From Pseudomonas putida (lineage in GTDB: Bacteria; Pseudomonadota; Gammaproteobacteria; Pseudomonadales; Pseudomonadaceae), in the NCBI RefSeq assembly GCF_028682395.1, contig NZ_JANHLC010000005.1, positions 1 through 64,000 on the forward strand: DNA of 64,000 nt, in the 5' to 3' direction. Both the position numbers and the translations under genes were made by a program. This document shows positions 47,169-56,228 of this stretch, piece by piece; the stretch's first letter is position 1, and each line of letters begins with the position of its first letter. A model generated the notes under the pieces. It saw nothing but the letters and a program-made list of their open reading frames with translations. It searched no databases and was not told the DNA's origin.

Positions 47169-48913
47169 CAGACCTGCCCCTCGATGACCGGCGGCTCGCC
47201 CTGCCACACCGCTTGCAACGGCGTATCGGCGAACTGGCCGAGGCGGTCGTAGACCGGCCGCCCTTCGACAAAGGTCAATTGCACCTGGGTGCGATGGATG
47301 TAGTTGCGCGCCGGGGCGGCGAACAGGTCACGGTCCAGCACCACGAAATCCGCCGACTTGCCGACCTCCAGGCTGCCGGTCAGGTGCTCCAGGCCCATGG
47401 CATGGGCGCCGTTGAGCGTGGCGACCTGCAAGGCCTGTTCCAGGGTGATCGGTTCACCAAAGCAGTCCGGCTCCTGGTTCCACGGATTCTGCCGGGTGAC
47501 CATGGTTTCCAGGGCCAGCCACGGGTCGATGGAAGCCACCGGCCAGTCCGTCCCCATCACCGCTATACCGCCGGCGGCGAGTACGCCCTTGAAGTCGTAG
47601 ATGCGCTTGAGCCGCTCTTTGCCATAGCCCGAACGCGCGCCACTGGCGAAAGGCGTCGGGTACCAGGCCGCCGGGGAGAATTCGGCAATTACGTCCAACT
47701 CGCGAAAACGCTTGAGATTACCCGGGTGCAACAGCGTGCTATGGGCGCATTGATGGCGGATACCGCTGAACCCGTTACGCCGCCGCGCCTCGGCAACGGC
47801 ATCGAGAAACACGTCCGAGGCGCCGTCGCCGGTGCAGTGGGCAATCACCCGCAGACCACGGCGATCCATATCCACCACCATGTCGGTGATATGTTCCGGG
47901 GTCAGGTTGAGCTTGCCGCGCCAGCTCGACTCCTGCGGCCAGGGGGTCAGCAGATAGGATGATTTGGGCTCGACAGTCCCGTCGAAATGAAACTTCACCG
48001 CGTTGGCATTCAAGCGGGCGCTGCGATAGTAATGCCGCTCGCCACTGAGCAGCTCCCAACGCCGGCGCACCGGGAAGATATCGTCCTGCCAACTGATGGC
48101 GGCCTCGACCCGCAGGGTCAGCTCGCCCGCGTCATCGAGTTCCTTGAGCGCTTCCAGGCGCCGTTCGCACACATGCACGTACTTGGTCGCCGTCACGCCC
48201 CGCGAGGTCTGGAAATGCACGCCATCGCGGTACGCCCGACGCAGCACCGCGACCGGCGTCGGTGGCATGGCCGCATGGATCAGGGCATAAGCGCCGTCGA
48301 TCAACAGGCCATTGGGCTCGCCGGTCAGTTCGTCACGTTCCAGATAGCCATTGCGCGGGTCAGCGGTATGGCGGTCGAGGCCGGCCAATTCCAAGGCCTT
48401 GGAGTTGACCATCATGGTCCCCCACATGCGGTCGAGCAGGGCCACCGGACGATCCGGCATTACGCTGTCGAGCCATTCGCGCCCGGGGGTCAGGCCGGCT
48501 TCGCGAAAGGTATAGCGCACCCAGTACTGGCCGTAGATCCAGCCATCGCCAGGGTGCGAGTCGGCATAGGCATGGATCGCCGCCGCCAACTGCTCGGGTG
48601 TCGGGTCTTCGATGCCGACATCCAGGTCATCGCTGTAGCGCGGGGCCAGGGCCAGGTCCGGGTGGGTGTGCATGTCGTGCAGGCCGGGCATGCAAAAGGC
48701 CCCTTCCAGATCATGCTGGCGGGTCTGCGGGCCGATCAGCGCCTGCAGCGTCTCCAGGCGGCCAACCCCGATCAGGCGCCCCGCTCGGATCGCCACGGCC
48801 TCGGCCCAGGGCTGGGCAACGTCGAGGGTATAGAAGCGGCCGTTGTGCAGGACCAGGTCGGCGTAAGGGGCGACCTCGGAGTGGGTGGAATTGAACTGGT
48901 CGGAATCGGTCAC
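47168..48913 (-). CDS. YtcJ-type metal-dependent amidohydrolase
   Basis: This 581-residue amidohydrolase family 3 enzyme has the metal motif HDMHTHPDL, histidines in IAHCTGDGA and RHQCAHSTL, and the catalytic Asp in MGTDWPVAS. GTG 48913 is preferred because AAGAGG lies seven bases upstream; ATG 48946 is an alternative. It is coupled to a G3E GTPase downstream and lies behind aruH and a polar amino acid ABC transporter. The substrate may be an amide, lactam or guanidino compound; this is not known. Confidence 0.87.
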   Translation of the reverse strand: MTDSDQFNSTHSEVAPYADLVLHNGRFYTLDVAQPWAEAVAIRAGRLIGVGRLETLQALIGPQTRQHDLEGAFCMPGLHDMHTHPDLALAPRYSDDLDVGIEDPTPEQLAAAIHAYADSHPGDGWIYGQYWVRYTFREAGLTPGREWLDSVMPDRPVALLDRMWGTMMVNSKALELAGLDRHTADPRNGYLERDELTGEPNGLLIDGAYALIHAAMPPTPVAVLRRAYRDGVHFQTSRGVTATKYVHVCERRLEALKELDDAGELTLRVEAAISWQDDIFPVRRRWELLSGERHYYRSARLNANAVKFHFDGTVEPKSSYLLTPWPQESSWRGKLNLTPEHITDMVVDMDRRGLRVIAHCTGDGASDVFLDAVAEARRRNGFSGIRHQCAHSTLLHPGNLKRFRELDVIAEFSPAAWYPTPFASGARSGYGKERLKRIYDFKGVLAAGGIAVMGTDWPVASIDPWLALETMVTRQNPWNQEPDCFGEPITLEQALQVATLNGAHAMGLEHLTGSLEVGKSADFVVLDRDLFAAPARNYIHRTQVQLTFVEGRPVYDRLGQFADTPLQAVWQGEPPVIEGQV

Positions 48914-48967
48914 GGGGTACACCTCTTGATCTGCGCCTGAAGCCATATCCAGGCATGGAGCGCCCGC

Positions 48968-48992
48968 TCGACCGGGAGGCAGTCCCGGTCGA
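48968..48992. other. Perfect 10-bp hairpin between aruH and amidohydrolase genes
   Basis: tcgaccggga (48968-48977) and tcccggtcga (48983-48992) flank a 5-base loop. No T-tract follows on either strand. It could be an mRNA processing or stabilising element within the operon. Confidence 0.65.
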
Positions 48993-49033
48993 TGGCGTCA
49001 CCGGACGGGCCGGTGGTTAAGAAAAATGCGGTC

Positions 49034-50215
49034 TCAGCGCGGGCTGGACAACGACTCGACAAAGCCGGCAATCCGTTTGCAGGCCTCTTTCAGGTCGTCA
49101 TCGGCGACCGTGAAGGAGATCCGCACAAACCCCTCGGCACTGGCGCCGAACGCCTGGGCGTCGAGGACCGATACACCGGTCTGGCGAAACAGCTGCCAGG
49201 CAAAGTCCATGCTCGACAAGCCGGTGCGGCGCACATCGACCAACATGAACATGCCCGCCTCGGGCGTACGGCAATCGAGTTCGGCTACCTGACCCAGGCC
49301 GGCCACCACCAAATCGCGCCGGCGCCGATAGAGCTCGCGGGCCTGGCCGACAATTTCATCGTCCAGTTCCAGGGCCTTCAAGGCCGCCTCCTGGATAAAG
49401 CCCGGCAGGCCGTAGAGCATGCACAGCAGCAGGTTGTCCAGGTGACCGACCAGTGTCGGCGGCGCCACAACCCAGCCCACCCGCCAGCCGGTCATGGCAT
49501 GGGATTTGGACAGACTGTTGAGGATCACCGTGCGCTCAGCCATACCCGGCAGGGTCGCGATGCTCAGATGCGTGCGGTCATAGGTGATCTGGCCGTAGAC
49601 CTCATCGGAAATCACCCACAGATCATGCCGCCGCGCCACATCGGCCACCGCTTCCAGCTCTTCGCGGCTGTAGACATTGCCGGTCGGGTTGCACGGTGTG
49701 GCCAGGGCGATCCCGCGGGTCTTGTCGGTAATGGCGGCCTCAAGCGCCGCGGCCGTCAGCCGGAAGCCATTGGCCGCCGGTTGCTCGATGGTGGCGATGC
49801 GCGCGCCGCTGGCGTGGATGCAGGCTTCGTAGGTCAGGTACATCGGCTCCGGCACCAGCACCTCATCGCCTTGCTGGAACAGGCACAACGCAGTGGCGAA
49901 CAACCCGTTCTGGGCACCGGCGACCAGGGCCACCTGCTCGGCGCCGATCGGCAAGCCCAGCAGAGCCGTTTGTTTGGCGGCAATCGCTTCGCGCAGCAAG
50001 GGGCGACCCAGCACATGGGTGTAATGCGTGTCGCCAGCACGAAGTGCGAGCACCGCTGCATCGCAGATCGCCTTGTCGGTGGCGAAGTCCGGATCGCCAA
50101 CGCTCAGCACAATCACGTCTTCGCCACGCCCACGGGCGTCGACCGCCGCGTAGTGAATATCCCAGGCGCTGACCGAGTCGCCGCTGATGCGCTCGACAAA
50201 AGATGAATAACGCAT
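49034..50215 (-). CDS. aruH: Arginine:pyruvate transaminase (AruH-like)
   Basis: This 393-residue class I aminotransferase starts at ATG 50215 (MRYSSFVERISGDSVSAWDI) after AGGAG. PLP motifs are NPTG in ATPCNPTGNVY, SDEVYGQI, and the Schiff-base Lys in SLSKSHAMTGWRVGW. The N-terminal WDIHY, LSVGDPDF, the SLSKSHAMTGWRVGWVV block and LCMLYG resemble AruH of P. aeruginosa, which converts arginine and pyruvate to 2-ketoarginine and alanine. The nearby AruI and arginine-type ABC transporter support this. Other basic amino acids remain possible. Confidence 0.82.
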   Translation of the reverse strand: MRYSSFVERISGDSVSAWDIHYAAVDARGRGEDVIVLSVGDPDFATDKAICDAAVLALRAGDTHYTHVLGRPLLREAIAAKQTALLGLPIGAEQVALVAGAQNGLFATALCLFQQGDEVLVPEPMYLTYEACIHASGARIATIEQPAANGFRLTAAALEAAITDKTRGIALATPCNPTGNVYSREELEAVADVARRHDLWVISDEVYGQITYDRTHLSIATLPGMAERTVILNSLSKSHAMTGWRVGWVVAPPTLVGHLDNLLLCMLYGLPGFIQEAALKALELDDEIVGQARELYRRRRDLVVAGLGQVAELDCRTPEAGMFMLVDVRRTGLSSMDFAWQLFRQTGVSVLDAQAFGASAEGFVRISFTVADDDLKEACKRIAGFVESLSSPR

Positions 50216-50266
50216 TCTGTTCTCCTCGCCGGCCAACACCGCCGGCTTTGACTAATGGGGGCTCGC

Positions 50267-50956
50267 TCAGGCCGTGCGCTGGGGCGTCTTGCCCAGCCGC
50301 GAGCAGCCGTACTCGATCACGAAGGCCAGCACGATATAAATCAGCGCGACCGCGAGCAGTGGCTCATAGACTTTCAGGGTCTGGGCCCGCACCAGGTTGG
50401 CCGCGCCCAGCAGGTCCGTCACCGCCACGGTGGAGGCCAGCGCAGTGGCCTTGAGCAGCAATACGCACTCGCCTACCAGGGTCGGGCGTGACAACTGCAG
50501 GGCACGCGGCAACCAGACCCGGCGCAGCACCATGAAGCGCTTCATGCCATAGGCCCGCGCCGCTTCCAGCTCGCCCTTGGGCACTGCCCTCAGGCCGCCG
50601 CGCAGCACTTCGCCGACATAGGCGCCGACACACAGGATCAGTGCCAGGGCCACGTACCAGAAGCCGTCGCGCAGGTAGGGCCAGAGGAAGCTGCCGCGAA
50701 TCGGCGGGTAGCTCGCAAAGAGGCTGCCCACGCCGTAGTAAAGGATGTAGATCTGCACCAGCAGCGGCGTACCGCGAAACACGCTGGTAAAGGCGCGCAA
50801 TGGCGCGCTGATCAGGGGGTTGCGCGACAACCGCCCCAACGCCACCAGTACTGCCAGGATAAAACCGAAGAAGCCGGACAACAGGAGCAGCTTCAACGTG
50901 ATGCCGAGCCCGTGCAGCAACTCGCCGGCAAAACTATTGATCCAGGAAAAATCCAT
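50267..50956 (-). CDS. Amino acid ABC transporter permease (HisM-type)
   Basis: This 229-residue inner membrane protein starts at ATG 50956 (MDFSWINSFAGELLHGLGIT) after GAGGAGC. It has the permease EAA-loop ELEAARAYGMKRFMVLRRVWLP and the family motif FRGTPLLVQIYILYYG. It pairs with the permease at 50967-51680, 10 bp away. With the ATPase and the binding protein it forms a polar amino acid importer. Confidence 0.92.
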   Translation of the reverse strand: MDFSWINSFAGELLHGLGITLKLLLLSGFFGFILAVLVALGRLSRNPLISAPLRAFTSVFRGTPLLVQIYILYYGVGSLFASYPPIRGSFLWPYLRDGFWYVALALILCVGAYVGEVLRGGLRAVPKGELEAARAYGMKRFMVLRRVWLPRALQLSRPTLVGECVLLLKATALASTVAVTDLLGAANLVRAQTLKVYEPLLAVALIYIVLAFVIEYGCSRLGKTPQRTA

Positions 50957-50966
50957 GACCCGCTCC

Positions 50967-51680
50967 TCAGTGCTGTGGCAGCCAGCGATTGATGCGTCGT
51001 TCCAGCAGGCGCCAGGCGCCATTGGAGAGCAGCGTGATAATGAAGTAGAACGCCGCCACCGCGAGGTAGAACACCAGATAATGCTTGGTCGAACCGGCGG
51101 CCTGCTTGCCCACCGACAACAGCTCGCTGTAACCGACGATGCTGATCAGCGCACTGTCCTTGACCAGCACCAGCCACAGGTTCGACAAACCGGCCAAGGC
51201 GAAGGGCAGCATGCTCGGCAGAATCATCCGGCGCAGCAGCAGCCAGCGTTCGATCCCGAACGAGCGCGCCGCCTCGATCTGGCCGTGGGGAATGGCCAGG
51301 ATCGCGCCGCGCAGAATCTCCGCCGAATAAGCCCCCTGGACAATGCCCAGCACCAGCACTGCCGCGGCAAAACCATTGACCGTAATGCTTGGTCGACCCA
51401 GGGCGGCCATCAGCATATTGAGCAGGTCGGTACCGGCGTAATACAGCAGCAGGATCAACAACAGCTCCGGCACCGCGCGATACAGGGTGGTGTAGAGATT
51501 GGCCAGACGCACCAGCCAGCGCGGCCCGCGGAGTTTGATCAGCGCCACCACCAGGCCGATACTCAAGCCCAGCACAAAGGCGCCGGCAGAGATCTGCAGG
51601 GTGACCAGGGCCCCGTGCGCCAGGGCATCGAGCCAGCCGTCGGCGACGAACAGCTGGGTTACTTCGGACAGAGAAATCAT
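50967..51680 (-). CDS. Amino acid ABC transporter permease (HisQ-type)
   Basis: This 237-residue permease has YRAVPELLLILLLYYAG and the EAA-loop QIEAARSFGIERWLLLRRMI. It is the second membrane subunit of the importer and lies 42 bp after the binding protein gene. Confidence 0.92.
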   Translation of the reverse strand: MISLSEVTQLFVADGWLDALAHGALVTLQISAGAFVLGLSIGLVVALIKLRGPRWLVRLANLYTTLYRAVPELLLILLLYYAGTDLLNMLMAALGRPSITVNGFAAAVLVLGIVQGAYSAEILRGAILAIPHGQIEAARSFGIERWLLLRRMILPSMLPFALAGLSNLWLVLVKDSALISIVGYSELLSVGKQAAGSTKHYLVFYLAVAAFYFIITLLSNGAWRLLERRINRWLPQH

Positions 51681-51722
51681 CGCGTATCCCGTCGAGAAAT
51701 GAAGCGCGGCTGACCGCGCGGC

Positions 51723-52496
51723 TTACTGGGCAGAGATATCGACGCTGAAGTAACGGCTGCGAATCTTGTCGTAGGTGCCATCGGCCTTGATCGAGGCCAG
51801 TGCGCTGTCGATCCGCTCCTTGAGCGCCGTGTCACCTTTACGCAGGGCCGCACCGATGCCGGAACCGAACAGCGGATCGTTCGGCGCCAGGCCCTTGTCA
51901 GCCAGGCCGGCACCGGCTGCGCTCTTGAGGATCGGTTCAACGGTCAGGGCATCGGCGAGCATCACGTCGATCCGCCCGCTTTGCAGGTCGGCAATCATGT
52001 CGTCCTGGGTGTTGTAGTAGCGCAGGGTCGAGCCCTTGGCGTAGTACTGCTTGGCGAACGTGGCATTGGAGGTCGAACCCTGCACGCCGATCAGCTTGCC
52101 CTTGAGGCCTTCGGGGGTGGTCACCAGTTCCAGGCTCTGGTCGGCGACCCACATGGCCGGGGTCTGGTAGTAAGGCTTGGAGAAGGCGATGACTTTCTCG
52201 CGCTCCTCGGTGATGCTCAAGGAATTGAGGATCACGTCGATCTGGCTCGATTGCAGGGCCGGGATCAAGCCGTCCCAGGACACTTCCTTGAGAGGGCATT
52301 CGGCTTGCAGGCGCTCGCACAGCGCCTTGATCAGTTCCGGCTCGAAACCATCCCAGGTGCCGGTGCCGCTTTTCATCGAGAACGGTGGATAGGGTTCCAG
52401 GGCGATCCCGAAGACGATTTTATCCTGGGCCACGGCATGGCCGGCCAGCATGGCGAACAAGCAACCACCCGCGAACATTTTCAGAAGCTGATGCAT
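51723..52496 (-). CDS. Amino acid ABC transporter periplasmic binding protein
   Basis: This 257-residue protein has a signal peptide (residues 1-23, ending GHAVA) and the type II binding fold of lysine/arginine/ornithine/histidine binders: GIALEPYPPFSMK, WDGLIPALQSSQIDVI and MSGMSITEERE-like LNSLSITEEREKVIAFSKPY. The ligand is probably arginine or a related basic compound, judged by the operon. Confidence 0.9.
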   Translation of the reverse strand: MHQLLKMFAGGCLFAMLAGHAVAQDKIVFGIALEPYPPFSMKSGTGTWDGFEPELIKALCERLQAECPLKEVSWDGLIPALQSSQIDVILNSLSITEEREKVIAFSKPYYQTPAMWVADQSLELVTTPEGLKGKLIGVQGSTSNATFAKQYYAKGSTLRYYNTQDDMIADLQSGRIDVMLADALTVEPILKSAAGAGLADKGLAPNDPLFGSGIGAALRKGDTALKERIDSALASIKADGTYDKIRSRYFSVDISAQ

Positions 52497-52555
52497 GGCA
52501 TTCCCCTTTTCGGTTTTATTGTTGTGGTGCCCACCGTGGCGATGGGCGACGCGCT

Positions 52556-53350
52556 TTAGACGCGGTTTTCCTGGGCCATTACAAACTGCCGGCAGCGCTC
52601 GCTGACCGGGTCGAGAAACACCTGTTGTGGCGTCCCCTCTTCTTCCACCCGTCCCTGGTGGAGGAACAGCACCTTGCTCGAAACGTCCTTGGCAAACGCC
52701 ATTTCATGGGTGACCAGAATCATGGTCCGGCCTTCCTCGGCGATCCCCTGGATCACTTTCAGCACCTCGCCCACCAGTTCCGGGTCCAGGGCCGACGTCG
52801 GCTCATCCATCAGCAACACTTGCGGGCGCATCGCTAGCGCCCGGGCAATTGCCACTCGCTGCTGTTGGCCACCGGAAAGAAACGACGGGAATGCATTGCG
52901 CTTGTCGGCCAGGCCGACTTTTTCCAGCAAGTGCTCGGCATGGACAATGGCGTCCTTGCGGTCTTCGCCCAGCACGTAGACCGGCGCCTCGATCACGTTT
53001 TCCAGCACCGTGCGATGGGGCCACAGATTGAAGCTCTGGAACACCATGCTCAAGCGGGTACGCAGGCGCGCCACCTGATCGGCGTCGGCAATCTGCGGGT
53101 TGCCCAGGCGGTCGTGCTTGAGACGCACTTGCTCGCCATTGATGCGCAGGCTGCCGCTGCAGGGAATCTCCAACAGGTTGATGCAGCGCAACAGGGTACT
53201 TTTACCCGAGCCACTGGAGCCGATCAGCGAGACCACTTCCCCTTCATTGGCCCGCAGGCTGATGCCCTTGAGGACATGGTGATCACCGTAGCGCTTGTGC
53301 AGGTCATCGATGGCCACGACGGGCGTGGTGGAGCCGGGCTGTAATTCCAA
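52556..53350 (-). CDS. Amino acid ABC transporter ATPase (HisP-type)
   Basis: This 264-residue ATPase has Walker A GSSGSGKST, signature LSGGQQQRVAIARAL and Walker B VLLMDEPTSALDPE. The start is TTG 53350, with GAGGG about 7 bases upstream. It is the first gene of the long minus-strand unit ABC transporter - aruH - amidohydrolase - G3E GTPase, and diverges from the LysR gene with 229 bp between them. Confidence 0.9.
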   Translation of the reverse strand: MELQPGSTTPVVAIDDLHKRYGDHHVLKGISLRANEGEVVSLIGSSGSGKSTLLRCINLLEIPCSGSLRINGEQVRLKHDRLGNPQIADADQVARLRTRLSMVFQSFNLWPHRTVLENVIEAPVYVLGEDRKDAIVHAEHLLEKVGLADKRNAFPSFLSGGQQQRVAIARALAMRPQVLLMDEPTSALDPELVGEVLKVIQGIAEEGRTMILVTHEMAFAKDVSSKVLFLHQGRVEEEGTPQQVFLDPVSERCRQFVMAQENRV

Positions 53351-53579
53351 GGGTGGACCCTCTGTTCTTGTGGCGGTAGCGGACGGCGCGGGGCAACCGT
53401 GCCGGAGACCGAGAATTAGCTACTGGCGTTTTGGGGTCAATCGAGCTTTTTTCGTACGACTCGGTAATTTAATTCAACGATGGCCGATGGATTGAACCGC
53501 GCCTGGCGCTAGGTCTGGACCGCAATTGCGGCTATTGTGCCGAGGGTCTTTTCACACCTTGCAACAGTGATCTTCGCCT

Positions 53580-54491
53580 ATGCGCTTCCCCACCATGACC
53601 GCCCTGCGGGCGCTGGATGCGGTGGCCCGGCTCGGTAGCGTCGCCGATGCGGCCAGCGAGCTGAGCCTGACCCCCAGCGCCATCAGCCACCAGCTCAAGA
53701 GCCTGGAGCAGATCCTTGGCTTCACCCTGACCGAGCGGGTCGGGCGCGGCATCCGCATCACCTATCAGGGCGAGTGCTATGCCCGGGATATCCACCAGTT
53801 GCTGGCCAATATCCTCGAAGCCGGCCAGCGCTTCGATGGCCAGCAGGTCAGTGGCCGGCTGTGCATCAGCAGCCCGGCGGGGTTTGCCACCTACTGGCTG
53901 TGTACCCATATCGCCGAGTTTCAGAACCTGTATCCCCAGGTCGAGCTGAACCTGATTTCACCGCGCACGCCCAGCGACACCAGTGACAGCAACGCCGATG
54001 TGTTTATCGCCTACGGCATGGGCGACTGGCCCAACCAGCACGTACGCAAGATCGTTTCGCTGCGCTTCTTCCCGGTTTGCAGCCCGCGCCTGGCCCATGC
54101 CATGGGCGGCCTGAAGCAGGCCCACGATCTGCAGGGCGCGACGCTGCTGCACATGATCGATCACTCCGACTGGCGGGTCTGGCTGGCCGCCGCCGGGGCG
54201 CCCAATGTCGAAGTGCGGCGCGGTATCGTGTTTGCCGACGCGCACTTTGTACAGTCGGCGTGCATCGCCAGCCAGGGCATTGCCATGGGCGACAACCTGA
54301 TCAGCGGCGAGGCCCTGGCCAAGGGCTTGCTGGTGCAGCCCTTCGAGACCGAGATCGAATCCAACCGTGGCTACTACCTGATCGCCGATCACCAGAAAGC
54401 CGAACGGCCGGTCGTCCAGGCCTTCAGCGAATGGCTGCACACCCAGCTGGGCAGCATCGAGCGACCGGTACGGCGAGTGGGCAAAGCGTGA
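53580..54491 (+). CDS. LysR-type regulator (GcvA-like)
   Basis: This 303-residue regulator has an N-terminal helix-turn-helix (MTALRALDAVARLGSVADAA and following SLTPSAISHQLKSLEQ) and a GcvA-like C-terminal effector domain. It sits between the divergent transporter-aruH unit and aruI, and is the obvious candidate controller of both. A TTCAA-N14-TTGAA dyad at 53473-53496 in its promoter region is a possible operator. Confidence 0.88.
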   Translation: MRFPTMTALRALDAVARLGSVADAASELSLTPSAISHQLKSLEQILGFTLTERVGRGIRITYQGECYARDIHQLLANILEAGQRFDGQQVSGRLCISSPAGFATYWLCTHIAEFQNLYPQVELNLISPRTPSDTSDSNADVFIAYGMGDWPNQHVRKIVSLRFFPVCSPRLAHAMGGLKQAHDLQGATLLHMIDHSDWRVWLAAAGAPNVEVRRGIVFADAHFVQSACIASQGIAMGDNLISGEALAKGLLVQPFETEIESNRGYYLIADHQKAERPVVQAFSEWLHTQLGSIERPVRRVGKA

Positions 54492-54614
54492 ATTTTTTTA
54501 CTCAATGAAGGGAAATCTTTTCGATTGTCCGGCGTGCTTACCGCGCACTAACGTGATCTGACGCGTGCCCGCCCCTGGCGTGGGCCCCACACAAAAACAA
54601 TAAGGAGCAGTCCC

Positions 54615-56228
54615 ATGAGCACCTGTGCGCAGTCGCTGGTTCGCCTGCTGGAAGGTTATGGCGTCGACACCGTGTTCGGCATTCCCGGCGTGCATACCGT
54701 CGAGCTCTACCGGGGCCTGCACGGCAGCCGGCTGCGCCATGTCAGCCCGCGTCACGAACAGGGGGCCGGCTTTATGGCCGACGGTTACGCACGGGCCAGC
54801 GGCAAGCCGGGGGTGTGCTTTATCATCACCGGCCCCGGCATGACCAATATCCTGACCGCCATGGGCCAGGCCTACGCCGACTCCGTGCCGATGCTGGTGA
54901 TTTCCACCACCAGTCGCCGCCAGCATTTACGCCTGGGCCACGGCCATCTGCATGAACTACCCGACCAGCGCGCCATGGTCGCGGGCGTCTGCGCGTTCAG
55001 CCATACCCTGCAATCGCCGCAAGAGCTACCGGAACTCCTGGCCCGCGCCTTTGCCCTGTTCAAATGTGCTCGCCCGCGCCCGGTGCATATCGAAATCCCG
55101 CTGGACGTGCTGGACATGCCCGCCCTGGACCTCAACCTGATGCCGCGCAGCCTGCCGGCCGCGCCGGCCCCGGCCCCCGCCGCGATCCAGGCGGCGCTGG
55201 CCTTGCTGGGTGAAGCCCGGCGCCCGCTGATTCTCGCCGGCGGCGGCGCTCGCGGGTGTGCCGAGGTGCTGCGTGCCCTGGCTGAACGCTTGCAAGCGCC
55301 CGTGGCCCTGACCACCAACGCCCGGGGCCTGCTGCCTATGGGCCATGCGCTGCTGCTCGACGGCGTGCAGTCCGCGGCCCATGGCCGGGCGCTGTTCGAT
55401 GAGGCCGATGTGGTGCTGGCGGTAGGCACCGAACTGGGCGAAACCGATTACGACTTCTTTGGCCTCGGCCCGCTGCAATTCAAGGGCGCGCTGATTCGCC
55501 TGGATATCGACCCGATGCAGGTCATGGGCCTGCAACGCGCTCATGTGGCGCTGGTGGGCGACGCCCGCGAAGGCCTACAGGCCTTGCTCGAACACAGCGG
55601 CACGCAGGTCGAGCGCGGGAACTGGGCGGTGGCCAGCGTGCAGCGCGCCAACCGCGCCGAGCGCGAGAGCTGGAACCCTCGCCAGCACGGCTTGCAGGGG
55701 TTGCTCGAATTGATTCGCGACAGCCTGGTAGACCCGCTGATCGTCGGCGATTCCACCCAGCCGGTGTACCAGGGCGCGCTGGGCTACCAGGCACCGCAGC
55801 CGGCCAGTTGGTTCAACGCCGGCACCGGCTACGGCACCCTCGGCTACGGCCTGCCCGCCGCCATGGGCGCACGCCTGGCCCAACCCCAAAGGCCGGTCGT
55901 GGCCCTGGTCGGCGATGGTGGCCTGCAGTTCTCCAGCAGCGAGTTGATTGCGGCCAGGGAAGCCGAGATTGGCGTGATTCTGCTGGTGTGGAACAACCAG
56001 TGTTATGGGGAAATCCGCGACTACATGCACGCTCGCGATATCGAGCCGCTGGGGGTCGATATCCTCACGCCGGACTTCGAGGCCCTGGCCCGCAGTTGCC
56101 ACGTCGAGCACTGCCGTGCCGCGACCCCGGCGCAGTTGCGCGAGCAATTGCTGGCCCATACCGATCTGCGCCAGCCGGTGGTGATCGAAGTGGATGCCAC
56201 GAGCTACCTGGCCGCGAGCGCCGCCTAA
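54615..56228 (+). CDS. aruI: Thiamine-diphosphate 2-ketoarginine decarboxylase (AruI-like)
   Basis: This 537-residue enzyme of the acetolactate synthase fold decarboxylates 5-guanidino-2-oxopentanoate to 4-guanidinobutyraldehyde. The cofactor-activating Glu is in RHEQGAGFMADGYA, and the thiamine-diphosphate motif is VGDGGLQFSSSELI ... WNNQCYGEI. The N-terminus GYGVDTVFGIPGVHTVELYR is typical for AruI. AAGGAG precedes the ATG. Its product, after oxidation, feeds GbuA (11337-12287). It ends overlapping the convergent kinase gene by 4 bp. Confidence 0.85.
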   Translation: MSTCAQSLVRLLEGYGVDTVFGIPGVHTVELYRGLHGSRLRHVSPRHEQGAGFMADGYARASGKPGVCFIITGPGMTNILTAMGQAYADSVPMLVISTTSRRQHLRLGHGHLHELPDQRAMVAGVCAFSHTLQSPQELPELLARAFALFKCARPRPVHIEIPLDVLDMPALDLNLMPRSLPAAPAPAPAAIQAALALLGEARRPLILAGGGARGCAEVLRALAERLQAPVALTTNARGLLPMGHALLLDGVQSAAHGRALFDEADVVLAVGTELGETDYDFFGLGPLQFKGALIRLDIDPMQVMGLQRAHVALVGDAREGLQALLEHSGTQVERGNWAVASVQRANRAERESWNPRQHGLQGLLELIRDSLVDPLIVGDSTQPVYQGALGYQAPQPASWFNAGTGYGTLGYGLPAAMGARLAQPQRPVVALVGDGGLQFSSSELIAAREAEIGVILLVWNNQCYGEIRDYMHARDIEPLGVDILTPDFEALARSCHVEHCRAATPAQLREQLLAHTDLRQPVVIEVDATSYLAASAA

